A stretch of DNA of 64,000 nt from Incurvaria masculella (Eukaryota > Arthropoda > Insecta > Lepidoptera > Incurvariidae): NCBI GenBank assembly GCA_946894095.1, contig OX335652.1, positions 1,511,001-1,575,000 on the forward strand. Reading direction: 5' to 3'. Below, piece by piece: positions 10,265 to 25,200 of the stretch; the stretch's first letter is position 1; each line of letters starts with the position of its first letter. The notes beneath the pieces are model-generated. The model did no database searches, was not told the DNA's origin, and saw only the letters and a program-made list of their open reading frames with translations. Made by a program: the position numbers and the translations under genes.

Positions 10265-13200
10265 CTGCAGGCGGGACGCGTTAGCGCGCGGACGGGTTGG
10301 TACGGAATGTGCATTCTTGTGTCGCGTTTCATTTTAATTGTTAAATATTGTTGCTGGATCTATACGGGTGCCGATCTATTAAACTGAGATTCGATTCATA
10401 GGCCAGGAAAATTTGCTTTACATAGAAAAAGGAAAACAATCACAAATATATCTTTATAACTGAAAAATACATAAAGAGTGAAGTGTAAATATGAAAATTT
10501 AAATTGATAAAATAAAACATTCCTTTTTTTAAATCTAAATATATTTAATAATATTTTCTATTACTTACTTATTAATCGAAATAAATAAATAAGAGGGGTT
10601 CAATTATTATTTCAGTAATTTCCATGGCATAAAATTATGGAAGAATTTTAAAATGTTTCCTTGAGGCTACGTAACTGAAATTTAGAAACACATGTCAGGG
10701 AGAACAAACAAACACTTATAGATTGTATAATGTCATTAAAAAATGCAGATGCATTTATAAATTTACAAAAGATTTTACTCAAAAGTTGATTATTTTTAAT
10801 GTCTTAATCGTTTTTAGGGTTCCGTACCCAAAGGGTAAAAACGGAACCCTATTGCTAAGCCTCCGCTGTCCGTCCGTCCGTCCGTCCGTCCGTCCGTCCG
10901 TCCGTCTGTCCGTCTGTCACAGGGCTGTATCTCATGAACCGTAACAGGTAGGAAGCTGAAATTTTCACAGATTATGTATTCATTTTGCCGCTATAACAAC
11001 AAATAGGTAACATTATAAAATAATAAAAATTAAAGGGGGGGGCCATACAAAAAACGTGTTCTTTTTTTGTAAATCCTGTACGATCGTACGGAACCCTTCG
11101 TGTGCGAGTCCGACTCGCACTTGGCCGGTTTTTTATCTTTTTAATGATCTTGCATTAACGGTTTTATTATGGAAATAGTGTTTAATTCTATGTTATGGCC
11201 CTGTTTTACGAAGTTTATATTTCGTTGTTCACATGGACAGGTAATATCGATAGGCTTTCTTGAAACAATTTTAAAAAAGCTGAGGTTGTAATTAGCAGAA
11301 TATTTCAAAGAAAATTAAAATGTATTAAGTTTTACAATCAATGTAATAAAATGTAAATCTAGATTCAAAATGTTAACTAACCAGCCACTTTAAACATAAT
11401 ATGTAGATCCCATTCATAGTAGGTGAATTTAATGTGTTGCTATACATAGTCATTTATATCATTTAAAAAAATCCCCAAACAAAACACCACCCACTTTAAA
11501 TCCACCTGCGTTAAGTGTACACTTACCTAGGCCGCTACGAGAGGGCAATAACTGTGGCCCGTCTCTCAGGCAGACCGCGAATTGTGCTCTAACTCCCAAA
11601 TCTCCTTACACAATACAAGCTGAAACAAATATTCACCGTTTCCCCATTCAGAGTGCGGGCTCCAAGCTTCACGACCAATCATTTTGATACCTATTGCAAT
11701 GGTCAATGTTCGACAGAAAATGGTCGACTTAACCATTTTATCCAAAATATTGAAAACATTACAGAATGAGTTGTCAAGCAATATTATAGGTTATGTTGCT
11801 GTGTTTAATTTTTCTCTTCCACAACTATCCTCTATCGGCACAGAGGCAGCGATATAAAGGGAAAGAATACGTCAAATACTGGTTCCATCGAATCATGTTA
11901 CTGCTAAGATGTACGCGTGCGAGCTACTGGGGTCCGATGGCCTCAGGGTGACAAAGGTAGACACAATGCTATTTACCACGTGAGTGAAAGAGCTAACACA
12001 ATTTTTCCCTGTTGGCGAAACAGTGACACGTTCTAAGATTTGGTAAAGCACCCAAATCTTTCCCAATTATATTGCTGCACTGTAGCCTTGTTAATTTAAA
12101 GGGTGTGATGCATTAGAAGAAATGAGTAAGTAGGAGTGGTTGCCACGGACAGACCGACAGACATATATAGGGTTTCAAGGGCCCAGGGATCTTCCGGTGG
12201 TTCGTTGTAATTTAATTAGGCTACAAGATATCCAGGTGGTTACGCCGGTGTATAAAGTGTGATGTGTAGAGGAGGGATCTCATGAATGTACTTGGTGGCA
12301 GCTCTGCAGCGTGTGGGGGAGGCTGTTCACAGGTTGGGAATGGGTGAATTTGTAGGGAATCGATGAATAGCGAATTAACAGACTACAGTAGGTACAAAAA
12401 AAGATGTAATAAATTATAGACCATTTGAGGCACAAAACACAAACAGACAATCAAAAATACACCCTGGCATTGTCCTATTTAAGACACCTACAAATTAAGA
12501 AAATTGGGCTGTGGCGATCTAACCATCTACCTAAAATAGCCTATATTTAGAAGCACAAAGAAGACTATAAATAATTAACAATCAAGGCGGTGTTCTAACA
12601 CGGCCTTAGCCTAACCTAATATCCAAATGGCCGGGGTTCCATGCCGGGAGCTCGGGGTGGGTCCGAGGTCGTGCGTAGTCGAATGGGCGGTGTCCTGCTT
12701 CAATGGGTGGTCCTGATAGACGCTCTTTGCGGTTTCATCGTAGATTTCTACGGGGGGCTGGCGTTAGAGTATAGGTACCGTGCGGGGATCCAGCAGGCGT
12801 ACGGCGACGCTGTGGTGGTGGGTCTACGTGTTGAAGATGTCGGACCGGCGACTGTGACAGGGCACGGCGGAAGCTGTGGCTGCTGGTCCACGGGCTGAAG
12901 ACATCGGAAGGCGTGGGTGTGGCCTCGAAGTAGATCACGCCCGGCTGCTCACACGGATACGGAACACGGCGGCACGGCGGACGCACCGATATTCGCGAAG
13001 GGTGGTACGCGGGCAGCTCAACCAACTTTTTGGGAGCGAAAGTTTTCACATTTTGTTCATGTCGCCTGACTCCGCGGCCTCGGGACCCGCACTCGTCGGA
13101 GCACGTGGCGCGACCGTGCGTCTCAAGGTGCTGCCCGCTTCTGCCCGTGTCCCGCGGGCGGCGCGGCGGAGGATTGCCGCGTGTTTCGACATTCCCAATC

Positions 13201-16200
13201 GGCGTCGCTAAGGCCCCAGTGGCGAGATCCGGTGCAGCATCTCGCTTGCACCTTGCTGGGAGCGCTGCTGTTGCGTCCTTGTCTTGTGTCTAACGAATTT
13301 AACTCAAACGGCGCTGTTTGTGCACCAGTGCCGAGATCCGGTGCAGCATCTCGCTCGCACCTTGCTGGGAGCGATGCCGTTGCGTCCTTGTCTCGCACTC
13401 AATGCAAAAAGATAATCTCGCCCCTGGTATCGTTACGTCATAAGGCGGCGCGGCGGACGCTACAATACCCGGTTACTTAAAAAACAAAAAAAAAACAAGC
13501 AAAAAAAAAAAAAAGAATTTAAGTACCCTAGACATTTAACAAAGTGACCAGAATGTCACAGTGACTATAACATTAATTGCTGAGCTATAATTGACAGTGC
13601 AAAAGTAATAATTAATACTGAAGCTAACCAAAATGTTACTAATGATAATCTTTACATCAATGTGATATCGATTGGCAAAACTGTTTTAAATTTCTAGACA
13701 TTCAACAGGTTTACAATACTATAAGCCAAGCCCAATGGAATGCTAAAACATCTAAATGACAACAGAAATAGAATTAATATCGAACACAGTGTTATGACAT
13801 TAACATATAAGTAACATTTTTATCAATCAGTAAAATATTTACACACATGTACAAGCTAACACATATTTACAATCCTATGGAAGCCACAGCCCAATGACTT
13901 ATATCCTTTAAGTTGACTTTCATTATTAATAAAAAGTATAAGACGAGTATGAGAAGAAACATTACTAGCCGAAATTATATTCATGAATGTCTTTTTTTTT
14001 TTAAATAAAAACAAGAAAAGCAAGGCATAAAGAGAACAAGTTGTGTCCTTGAGTGTACTTTCAATAATAAGGAAAATTGAGATACGTATAAAAATAAACA
14101 TCACTAAAGAAGTTGTATCTATGAGTGTACTTTCGATAATAAGAATTAAGACAAATAATTTAAGAAAAAAAACATCAATAAAGGAAGTTTTGTCCTTGAG
14201 TGTATTTTCAATAATAAAAATTAAGACAAGTATGAGAAAACATTATTAAGCGAAGTTGTGTCCACCAGCATTATTAAAGCGATAGTAGGAACCACTGTGT
14301 GTTCCGGACATTATATTTCTAACATTCCGTATACTTTCTAAATACTATAAAGTGTCTAGCGACATCCTACTTAAGATGTGTCACTCTGAACGCGAACTAA
14401 CTAACTAACTAACTAACTAACTAAGTACCTACGCTTAAGTATTTTAATTGTATTTATATAATTAGCATGTTTATATCTTAATACAATTTGAATTTTCTCA
14501 AAATCCGTGTTTAATTTTTTCTTTCCGAGAGTTTATATGTTCAGTGGCTCACTATGCCATATTTATTTAGAGTTCCTACTCTTATTGGTCGCTATTGTGC
14601 GCCTATAAATTAATTTTAAGTTTAAACTAAAATTAGCAATATTTACAATTGTACAATTAATACGAAAGTTTTACCAACACTCACGAACGCGTTTTGAGAC
14701 ACATGAAATGATTTGGCAAATAAGACTCAGCAGTCTTCAAAATGGTTTACATTAACCGAATAGAATCCTATGGGAAACGTCATTAACATTTAACCCGTAG
14801 ACGCTCAAAATCCAAAATAATAAGTGCCTTTTTATAAGGGACGCTTTATAAATGTCATATCCTTGTTCTTACCTAGAGTAAATTTTATCTAAATACGACT
14901 TATAAGTATTTTATATACAGGTATGTACAGAGAACATGTGTTGGGAGGGTATGGTTGTTTGGAACTTAAAACTAAATAATGCAACCCAACCAGTCTTATT
15001 ATGCCGACTTAACATAAAAAAACTGGTTGTAATTGGTGAGCCTCAGAGTGAGAACTCGTAAAACCCCTTCAGATCAAGACACGCGAACTGTCTCGTGTCT
15101 CATCTTGGCCCTAGGTAGGTGCCTAGTGCACCGCCTGTCGAGAAGCGTTAAATGGGGTATGGCCTGCACCTAGAGATTCTATAGAATTTTGCCCCCCTCA
15201 TGGGAGGCGGCATCTATCACGAAATACACCATTATGTGTTTTCAGCTGAACGTGTCTGACGCGACGTGTTGCCCGTTACAGTACACTATAGCTGTTAAAA
15301 GAAAAAAAAATAGAGAATAACCAAAAGAACTAACATAAAATAAAGCGCGGTGAATGCGCTGTATGCCTTGTCTACGTAAGTGACTCGGTTGAGACCACTT
15401 ACTAGTGACAGAGGACAGATATGGGGAAAAGGGTAGGAACCACTTGCTTACATCATCATTCACTTATCCTGTCGTATCCTTTCTTTTAAATTATCTATCA
15501 TACTGGGTTGGGTAAGGTGGTTGGTGTTAGGGTGGGAGGGCGCAAGCTTGCTAGGGAATAGGGTGAGGGGTGAGGTTAAGTGAGGTGGAGGTAAAAGAAA
15601 GAGAGAGAAGAAAAAAAAACCCGACGAACGCGAGGCTGGTTTGCTTCGCGGACGTCTGTGAAAGATCCTAACCTAACTAAGAATTTGTCGAACTGATTTT
15701 AACGGATTCGAACAATGTGGAGTGTAGATAAGGCTTATATTTATATGGAGGTTCTACAACCGCCTCCAGCTGTGACGACACAAGAGTGACCGTACACATA
15801 AGTTTGAGAGATAAGGCTTTATTTTTGCTACGCAGGATTCTCAACCAACCGTCCTGCGGGATATTTTGAATAAGGCTTGGGCGTTTAACGTGCGTTTCAA
15901 AAATACCATAAAAAACCGCGCACCGGTGAGTCGATAAGGCTTTAATTTATAACAAAGAACGTTAACTCGACCGCGTTCCATATCGCCCAGGACACATGTG
16001 TACCCAATAGTACATTGTGACACAAGCACATTTTTTTTTTAAAAGACAAAATATTTTTTTTTTTCCAAAGACAAAAATTTCCAAGCACAAGACATATACT
16101 AAAACTTAAATAAACATACCAAAACGAATCTAACCTAGGTAGTGTGTCGGCATGATTTGTGACCGAACACCTAGATGCGGGATAAGGCTTAGATTTATAA

Positions 16201-19200
16201 CACGGATTCCCACGTAACCGTCCGTGAGCAAGGATAGGGCTTTTTATTTATTAACGTGAATTCCCTTGCCAATACCGTTCACGGGATATTTTTTCAATAA
16301 GGCTTTAGATATTAACGTGCGTTCGAAAAATATTCCAAAAAAACAACCGCGCACGACCGACCCTAACCTAACTATTGGAGTATAGCTTGTTTTACTAAAA
16401 AAACTTCTCCAAGAATTACCGTCATCCATGTATCCCTTGACACCTGGCTCCTTTTTAGGGCGTGTGACACAAGATACAATTTAATAGAGAATTTAACCAT
16501 TTAAAAATTTTGTAACTTATTGTTACTTAAAGTTATTGTTTAAATTTATGACCAAATATATCAAAGAAATGCAAACCAGTTCAACAAAAGTTTTAATTAA
16601 TTTTTTTTTTTTTTAGTATTTAATAATATCACTCACATGTATTAGGCCTGCCTTGGAACCATCCATGTTGCCCAAAATGTATGTATTTTCAGATTTTTTC
16701 TCAAGGACCACAGATTTAATAAAACGAGGGGCTAATTTATTTGAAAAGAATTTAGCGGCGTCCGATTGAACATGGGATCGACGCCAGACTATGTCACCTA
16801 CATTGAAATGTATCACTGAACGACGAAGGTTGTAGCGTTTGGCATTAGCTTGATATGCTTGAGTCAGGTTCGCTTGGATTTGATGAAAAACGCTTGCCAA
16901 TGATTTTAAGCTAGTGGTCCATTCGTCGCGACCATCGATAATTAACTCCTCTAATTTAGTGAAATCTGCAAATTTATGGAATCGACCATCGAAGATGAGT
17001 TCTCTACCTGTCATTACAAAATTGGGTGAAAACCCATGGGCTAAGCTGACATGGCTATTTAAAGCTGCCTGAATCTTAGGTAAATTTTTAGTCCAGTTTC
17101 TATGGTCTGTCTCAACATAAGAAGCAATGGCTAATTCAATGGTACGATTGTGTCTTTCCACTGGATTGTTTTGTGGGAAATAGACACAATTTTTGAAAAA
17201 TTTAGGGATATTATACCTTTTTAAAAGTGCCTGAAACTCGTTAGAGACGAACTGCACGCCATTATCACTTATCATACAATATGGCACGCCATAGACTAGG
17301 AAAATCTCATTTTCAATGAATTTAATTATTGACTTACTATTGGCTTTTCTAAGTGGGCATAACCATACAAATTTGGAGAAAATGTCAACTACAGTAAGCA
17401 AGTATGCGTGTCCTGAATAAGACCTCGGCAGAGGACCAATGAGATCGCAACTTAATGTTTGCATTGGAGCGTAGACCTTCTTCTGAAATAACATTTTACC
17501 ATGGGGTAGCTGATTATTAGCTTTAAATGCTAAACAAACTTCACACGAACTTAAGATTGATTTGATTGAAGGAAACATGTTGGGCCAGTAATAATTCAGT
17601 TGTAACTTTTTAAAACATTTAAATGGGCCAAGGTGTGCCGATAGAGGGCTCTCGTGAGTAGCAGTTACTAGCTGTTTAATATGGTCAGCGGGAATAACTT
17701 CTTTCCATGAAAATGAATTTAAAAGATTGAATTTAGGTTTGCAAAAACGAAAGAGCTTATCGTCTTCCAACCTAAAGTTCGGGTAACTAGCGGGTGATTT
17801 TTGTATACTATTTTTTATTTTCAAAAACCACTCATCAGTTATAGGAACGTTTGGGTTGGATGAGTTTACACTTTCGATCTTAATACGTGACAACGCGTCC
17901 GGGACAACATGGAGTTTGCCTTTCTTGTGGACGATATCAAAGGAGAATTGCGAGAGCCTAGTAGACCAACGGGCGAGCCTGCCCGTGGGGTTCTCGAGTT
18001 TATATAACCATTTCAAGCTTTCATGGTCAGTCACAATCGTGAAATGAGTTCCTTCTAGGTAATGTCTAAAATGTGTGGTAGCTTCCACAATACTAAGTAA
18101 TTCCCTTTCGGTGGTAGAAAAACCTTGCTCTTGTTTTGTTAGCGTTCTCGAATAGTAAGCTACGGGGTGTTCCTGAAAATTTGCGTCCTTTTGTACAACT
18201 GCTGAACCAATTCCCACTAAACTTGCATCACAGTGGAGGAAAAAGGGGGCTTCAAAATTGGGAACACATAAAACTGGGGCTGAAGTGAGGGCGGATTTTA
18301 ATTTTACGAAGGCTGCCTCTGCCTCAGGTGTCCAATTAAATTTTGAATATTTTTCAGAGATGGAACTTGTGAGATTGGACAGGGGCGCCGCAATAGTAGA
18401 GAAATTTTTGATGAAACGGCGGTAGTAGGAAGCTAGTCCTAAGAAACTGCGTACATCTTTGACACATTTGGGTGTTGGAAAGTTTTTCACTGCCTCCACT
18501 TTGGCTGGGTCAGTCTTTAAGCCGAACTCGTTTATAACGTAACCGAGATATTTCAGCTCAGATTTTAGAAATTCACACTTCTTTAGGTTAACTGTTAGGT
18601 TAGCGAAATGTAAACGTTCGTAAACTTTGTCAAGGTAAGAAATATGGTCTGCAAAATTGTTGGAAATTATAATTAGGTCGTCTAGATAACCAAACACATG
18701 GTCATCGAATTCTGCACCTGGTAGTAACGCATCGACCAGGCGCTGTAAATTCTGGGGTGCGTTAGATAGCCCAAAAGGGACCACCTTAAATTGTAGTAAG
18801 CCTCGGCCCTGTGAGATAATCGCTGTCTTTTCCTTAGCCGATTCTGCCAGAGGGAGCTGAAGAAATGCCTTAGATAAGTCAATGGAAGAAATATATTTTG
18901 CGTCCTTTAAATTATCAAGAATGTTATCTATGCGAGGGAGAGGATAACTACATTTTTTTGTAACAGCGTTTAGTTTACGAGAGTCCATGCAAAGGCGGAA
19001 GGAGTTGTCCTTCTTGGGTACTACTAACACAGGACTGGCCCAGGGTGACGATGATGGTTCCAGAACATCCAAGTCTATCATTTCATCTATTAATTGGTCC
19101 ACTAACTTTTGTTTGTAGGGTGACATGCGATAGAACCTTTGTTTGATTGGAGGACCTTCGGTATCAATTTCATATTCAAGAAGATGCGTTCGACCTAGGC

Positions 19201-22200
19201 CACATTTTTCAAAAGATATGGACTCAAACTTTTCTATCGTTTTATTTAATATTAATTGTTCATCTGGAGAAAGTTTACAATTACTCGAGTTAGAAATAGA
19301 ATGCAGCTGTTGCGCGTTAGAAACAGAATGCGGGGGCTGTGCGCTCTGAGCGCGATGTGTGGCATTGAGCGCTCCGGAAGAAGGCTTGGTTTCACCGACC
19401 GACGCGAGCGGCACGTACGTAGGGAGGGTGGGCGGGGGAGAATTCGGCCGATACGCTTTGCGTTCTAAGACATCTATTGACTCTTGCACAGAAGCGACGG
19501 CTATTTTGCGGGCCGACTTAATGTCCGGGTTATTATTAGACGGAATGTCGTCCAAAGCTAACAATAACTTAGTAAGTGATTCATCCAACAACTTATAATG
19601 TTTGCTCGAACGGGGGCTGTTAAAGCTAGAAATTTTACTTTTAATGATATCTAAGCTGGAAATAATATCTTTAATTTTTTTAATGGCCCCATCAATGTTT
19701 AATGAAGAAATCTGAAATTCTGACGGAATGGAGAAAGTGATTTTTTTATTTATACAGCCGGAAATTTTTTTTGATAGACCGGACTTTTCCCAAAATTCTG
19801 TGCCTAAAATGCAATCAGATTTAATTTCTGGAATAACTTCAAAAGTAAGTGGAATTTCAATGCCGTCGACCACGATATTGCAATGGATTGAGCCTGGACT
19901 AAATTGTTTAGTCCCGTCTGCCGTAGAAGCGGAACAAATTTTGGACTTGTCTAAAGTATATCCCATATTCAGTATTTCAAGATGTGAATTATTACCAAAC
20001 ACATTTATCTCGGCTCCACTATCTAATAGAGCTGTAAAATCCTTATTATTTAACTTGAAATGAACGTAAGGCCTCCTATCGCCATGTTGGTTTGATAGCA
20101 CCGGGCTAACTTTCGGAAAGTCATGAACAAATTTTAACCAGTCATGCCATTCTTCCGAGGAGGTATAAGTCGCCGGTGCGTTTACCCGTTTTTTGTATGA
20201 GAAGCGGAAGATTGAGGGGGGGATGGGGGGGCCTCGATCGCTCGAATATTTAGTACGAGAGCGGACCGTAGTCAACCCTACGTCATCGAGTAACAACATG
20301 GGACCCATTTGTGGTTGTGCGGATTAGAATAGGCTTCCTAAAAATACTAGGTTGCCTGACCCAAACCTGGAACGTTTTGTGCAGTAGGTAATATTAAATC
20401 ACTTTTTTGGTAGAATTTAACGTCATCGAGTAACAACATGAGACCTAGCACAATTGGTAAAGGTCATCAAGAAAAGCTAAAAAAAAGTAGGTTGGCTCGT
20501 CCTACCCTGGCACGTTCTGAGGTTGGCCGGTTTTAAAATGTCGAAAAATAAAAAAAAATACGTCATCGAGTAACAAGATGACAATACCACCATTCGATAG
20601 TCCTATGAACATCCTTCATAAAAAAATTAGGTTGGCTGCCCTCAGCCTGGCACGTTTCCTACGCGGCCATGTTGAACGTCGGATGCGCCCAGTTCTTATA
20701 TTCATCAATTGTTAAATTAATATAATATAACAGTTTTGTGATATGTATATCTATAAACCGGTGATGTTTTTATTGATCTGAACTCATCTTGGATAGGTAA
20801 AAAAAAAACAAAATGAAATATTTGTGATATATTGATAGTTTGGGTGCAATGGTTGCAAAAAAAATCATTTCAACAAATATTTTTCTTCTGTCGCGCAAGA
20901 TACAACTAAATACATCCAATAAATTGTAAATCTCGCATTAGAGCAACTCGAAATATTTTTACCACGCAATAAGAAGTCTGTCACTTTTGAATCTGTTAGC
21001 TGTTCTGAGATTCAAAAAGTAACAGAGACCTTAAGTCCAAAGGACCGCAAGGTTTATGGAACATATCTACTAATCTGTTAAAGTCCATATGGGGCAGTAT
21101 TATAGAACCTCTTAGAATTGTATTTAAGATGGCACATTTCCAGACTTATTAAAAATTACTAGGGTAATACCATTGCTTAAAAAGGGATCTCATAATGATG
21201 TTGGAAATTATCGGCCTGTGTCCTTACATTCACAGTGTTATTAAAGGTATGTAGGTAAGTGTAGGTCAACAGGAGATGCCATTGCCTTGATGTTAAAATC
21301 TATTTTAACTTCTCTAGTTAAATCTATGAGCACCTACGGCATTTTATGTGATGTATCAAAAGCTTTTGACTGTGTAGATCACAAAATACTTCCAGGAAAA
21401 CTAGAACACTTATGGTGTTAGGGAAAATAAATGAGGTATTTGTAAATTATATATATTAAATAGACAACAAAATTGTGAAGTAAACGGTACTAAGTCTGAT
21501 GTAGAATCAATCACTATGGGTATACCGCAGGGTTCAGTTCTAAGACCGTGGTTTTATATGTTGTTATAAATAATATTTCAAGCTGTATCGCAACAGATAA
21601 TGATATGATTTTATTTGCGGATGACAAATCATCAATTTCAAAAAATCGTATATCAGAACTACGGGAGTCCTTTATACAAGCTATGAACTCACTTAAATTA
21701 TGGTGTGAAGCCAATAACCTACTTTTAAATGACAGTAAAACGAGTTTAATGCACTGGGGACCCAAATACGTAATGTGAATTGTGATGTATTAAATACAGC
21801 AAATGATCTATCTTCAGCTATAACTAAAGAAATAACCTTACATGTGATACTTTTGGGGTTACCGTGGTCGTTAAATATATTTGAAAATTAATATGGCTTT
21901 TCACGCGGCGGGAGGAGACATTCGCCGACGTATCGAGCTGATCGTTCAGCCCGTTGTCAAGGAGATTGTCCGCCACGTTCATACGCAGCAGACGACTGAC
22001 AACTAGGCTCGCCGTGGTCGTAAGTTATAGGTGTGGGTCGAGGTGGTAGCGGAAATGCGGTGATAGCGCTTCTACGGTCTTCCTAAAATTCACAAAGACG
22101 GGAACCCCCTTAGACCAATAGTCAGCCAGATAAATGCTCCTACCTACCTCCTCGCTAAACATGTCGCCTCAATATTTCAACCCCTGTCTGGCAAGACGTC

Positions 22201-25200
22201 GTCCTACGTTAAAGATTCGGCCCATTTTGTGGAATTGTTGTCTACAGGGAAGTTGGCATGCATGGATCTATTAGTGAGCTTTGACGTCGAGTCGCTGTAT
22301 ACACACGTACCAGTCCAAGAGTCCCTCGACATCATCAGAAACTTAGTCATCAGCAACGACATCGACACTGAGTGCGTCAATCTCCTGCCATATTGTCTCA
22401 CTACGACATACTTTCTGTGGCAAGGACAATACTACATCCAGCGAGAAGGTGTAGCAATGGGATCACCAGTGACACCAGTGGTGGCAAACCTTTTCATGGA
22501 ACCGCTGGAACACCGCACATTGCAAACTTCACCTCTTAAGTCAATGTTTTGGGTACGGTACGTGGATGACGTGATTTCAATCTGGTCACATGGTCGCCAA
22601 TCACTCGACGCTTTCATCTCTCATCTTAATTAGGTTCACACAAATTTAAAATATACAGTAGATTGTGAGAAGGTAGGCACTTTGGCGTTCTTGGAAGTAC
22701 TTGTTGCTCGACGATTGGATGGAATCCTAAGCCACACAGTGTACCGCAAGCCGACACACACAAATCGTTGTCTACAAGCTACTTCGCATCATGCTCATTT
22801 TGGTGCATTTGTGTGGGTGCATTTGGAATCGGTCGCAAGAGCATTGAGACTCAGAGCACAGCGGTTGTGTGACAAGGAACATATCTTCACCGAAATGGAC
22901 CCTGTGCTTCGAGAACATGGGTACAATTTTCGCAATGTCGGTCAGTTAGTCAGCGTGTTTGCATCCACTGCTGGACATACGCCTCTCCAATCCTTCTCCA
23001 GTCCTCCCGGCCCTCAGCGGTACGGAACCACTGCTTTCCGCCGGCGCACTTGTCTCATCTTCCCACCTGGCGAGTGGTCTTCCCACACTCCGTTTGCCTG
23101 TTCACGGCCGCCAGTGTAGGACACGGTAACTCCAACGGTCGTCGTCTCTTCGGCTGACGTGACCAGCCCACTGCTATTTGAGCTTAGCCACGCGGTGTCC
23201 AATATCGACTACTTTGGTACGTCGGCTGATTGCCTCTTTACGTACCATATCCCGTAGCGATATTCCCAGCATGGCTCGCTCCATTGCTCGCTGGGCAACT
23301 TTTAACCTTTGGACAACGGCGACCGTCAGAGTCCACGTTTCACACCCGTACGTCATGTCATAACCGGGAGGACGCACTGGTCATATGTTCGGGTCTTTAA
23401 ATTTCTACGGAAGGTCAGACCTTAGAGGGAATTTAAGCTTTCCGAAGGCAGCCCAACCCAGTTGAATCCGTCGCTCAACCTCCAAAGACAGTCCTTGTAT
23501 ACGAAGCCGCAGGATTTGACCGAGATATACGTACTCTTCAACCTGTTCGATCACTTCTACGTCGATAACGATTTGTCCTCCCGTCATACCCTCAGTCGCC
23601 ATGACCATGGTTTTATCCCGGTTCATCTTCAGACCTACCTTTATCGATGCTTTATAAAGGTCTTCCAGCATGGTTTAAAGCTGAACTCGGGAATTTTACA
23701 GAAGAACAATGTGATCGGCGTAGCGAAGATGACTGAGGAAAATATTCACTAACGTTGATACCCATGTTTTCCCATTCAAGCGTCTTGAACACATATTCCG
23801 ATGCGTTTGTAAAGAGCTTGGGTTAGAAAATGTGGGTGAGAAAGTAACGTAAATATAAGATATAAAAACAGACCAAATGGAATTATCGATAACTCTGTAT
23901 CACGATCATTTGAAACCGATTACGGAGTACCTCAAGACTCAATCATGGCACCATTGCTGTTTATTATTTTTATTAATGACATTGCAAAAGACGCTATGCT
24001 AGTACTTCTCGCGAAAACCATAATAATTTACGCTGACGACGCAAATGTAATTGTTACTGATAATAGTATTGAAACACTCCTTACAAAAACAACAAAAATA
24101 ATTGAGGAGTTGGGTAAATGGTTCGCAGCAAATGGGTTAATGTTAAATAGTGCTAAAACACACTGTGTACATTTTAAGATGAAAAATATTAAACATGAAG
24201 TGAATGATGAGATGTTTATCGAATATAACGGTGAAGTCATAACGTTTGCAACATCTACTATATTCTTAGGCTTCACGTTGGATCAAAAGTTACGATGGGA
24301 CAAACACATTCAACATGTTTGTGATAAATAAACAAAAGCTTGTTATTGCCTCAGAACCCTGTCTAAATGCTGTGACTTGGATACCCTGAAGAGTGCCTAC
24401 TTCGGTTATTTATACTCTGTCATGACCTATGGCATTGAGTTCTGGGGTTCTTCACTGGAAGCGGTTTCAGTATTTAGACTACAAAAGAAAGCAATTCGGA
24501 TAATTACACACTCTAAATGGGACGCACTTGTTTGCACGCCTTTGTTTAAAAACCTAAAATTGCATACTATGTATGATGTGTACGTACAAAGAACTATTTT
24601 TTATGTGAGAAATTATCCGGAATCATATAATAATTTTAAACACGGATATTCGACGAGAAATAAAAATTTGATCCAGCCAGCTGAAAAATGGGCTGTCGAA
24701 AACTCCCTCCTGAGGTGTAGAATCGACCACCGCTACATCGAGGTACTCCGAAATCTGTATCGGTCCGCGACGATGACTGTGAGGCTTCATTAAAATACCC
24801 AACCCATCCCTCTTGCTAAAGGCGTTAGGCAGGGGGATGTGATCTCACCCAAGCTCTTCACAAGCGCATCGGAATATGTGTTCAAGACGCTTGAATGGGA
24901 CAACATGGGTATCAACGTTAATTAATATTTTCCTCAGTCATCTTCGCTTCGCCGATCACATTGTTCTTCTGTCAAATTCCCGAGTTCAGCTTCAAACAAT
25001 GCTGGAAGACCTTTATAAAGATAAGTAGTAGAAAGATAGGTAAGTCTGAAGATGAACCGGGATAAAATCAAGGTCATGGCGACTGAGGGTATGACGGGAG
25101 GACAAATTGTTATCTCGGTCAAATCCTGCGGCTTGGTATACAAAGACTGTCTTTGGAGGTTAAGCGACGGATTCAACTGGGTTGGGCTGCCTTCGGAAAG

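Larger units (their letters stand above)
13465..16612 (-). other. long non-coding tail between pol and 3' LTR
   Basis: 3.15 kb with no ORF over about 70 codons, where some gypsy relatives carry env. Holds two repeat arrays: three units of about 74 bp with GAGTGTA-TTTCAATAATAA at 14035-14265, and seven copies of GATAAGGCTT-like boxes at 15727-16306. An (AACT)n run lies at about 14393-14423. No purine tract stands immediately upstream of the 3' LTR on the coding strand, where a polypurine primer is expected. Confidence 0.7.

Noticed and set aside
10868..10906. Regular short repeats suggestive of a CRISPR array
   Set aside because: Simple (GTCC)n microsatellite inside an interspersed repeat; no spacers.
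11566..11781. 71-codon ORF in SON intron 11
   Set aside because: Looks protein-like in composition but I recognise no family and no splice sites support it.
12641..13480. Several ORFs of 85-114 codons in the left LTR, repeated at 29822-30706
   Set aside because: They occur identically in both LTRs, on both strands, in GC-rich DNA without motifs; duplicates of LTR sequence, not genes.
13465..16612. Possible envelope gene after pol
   Set aside because: No ORF above about 70 codons and no signal peptide or furin-like motif in any frame.
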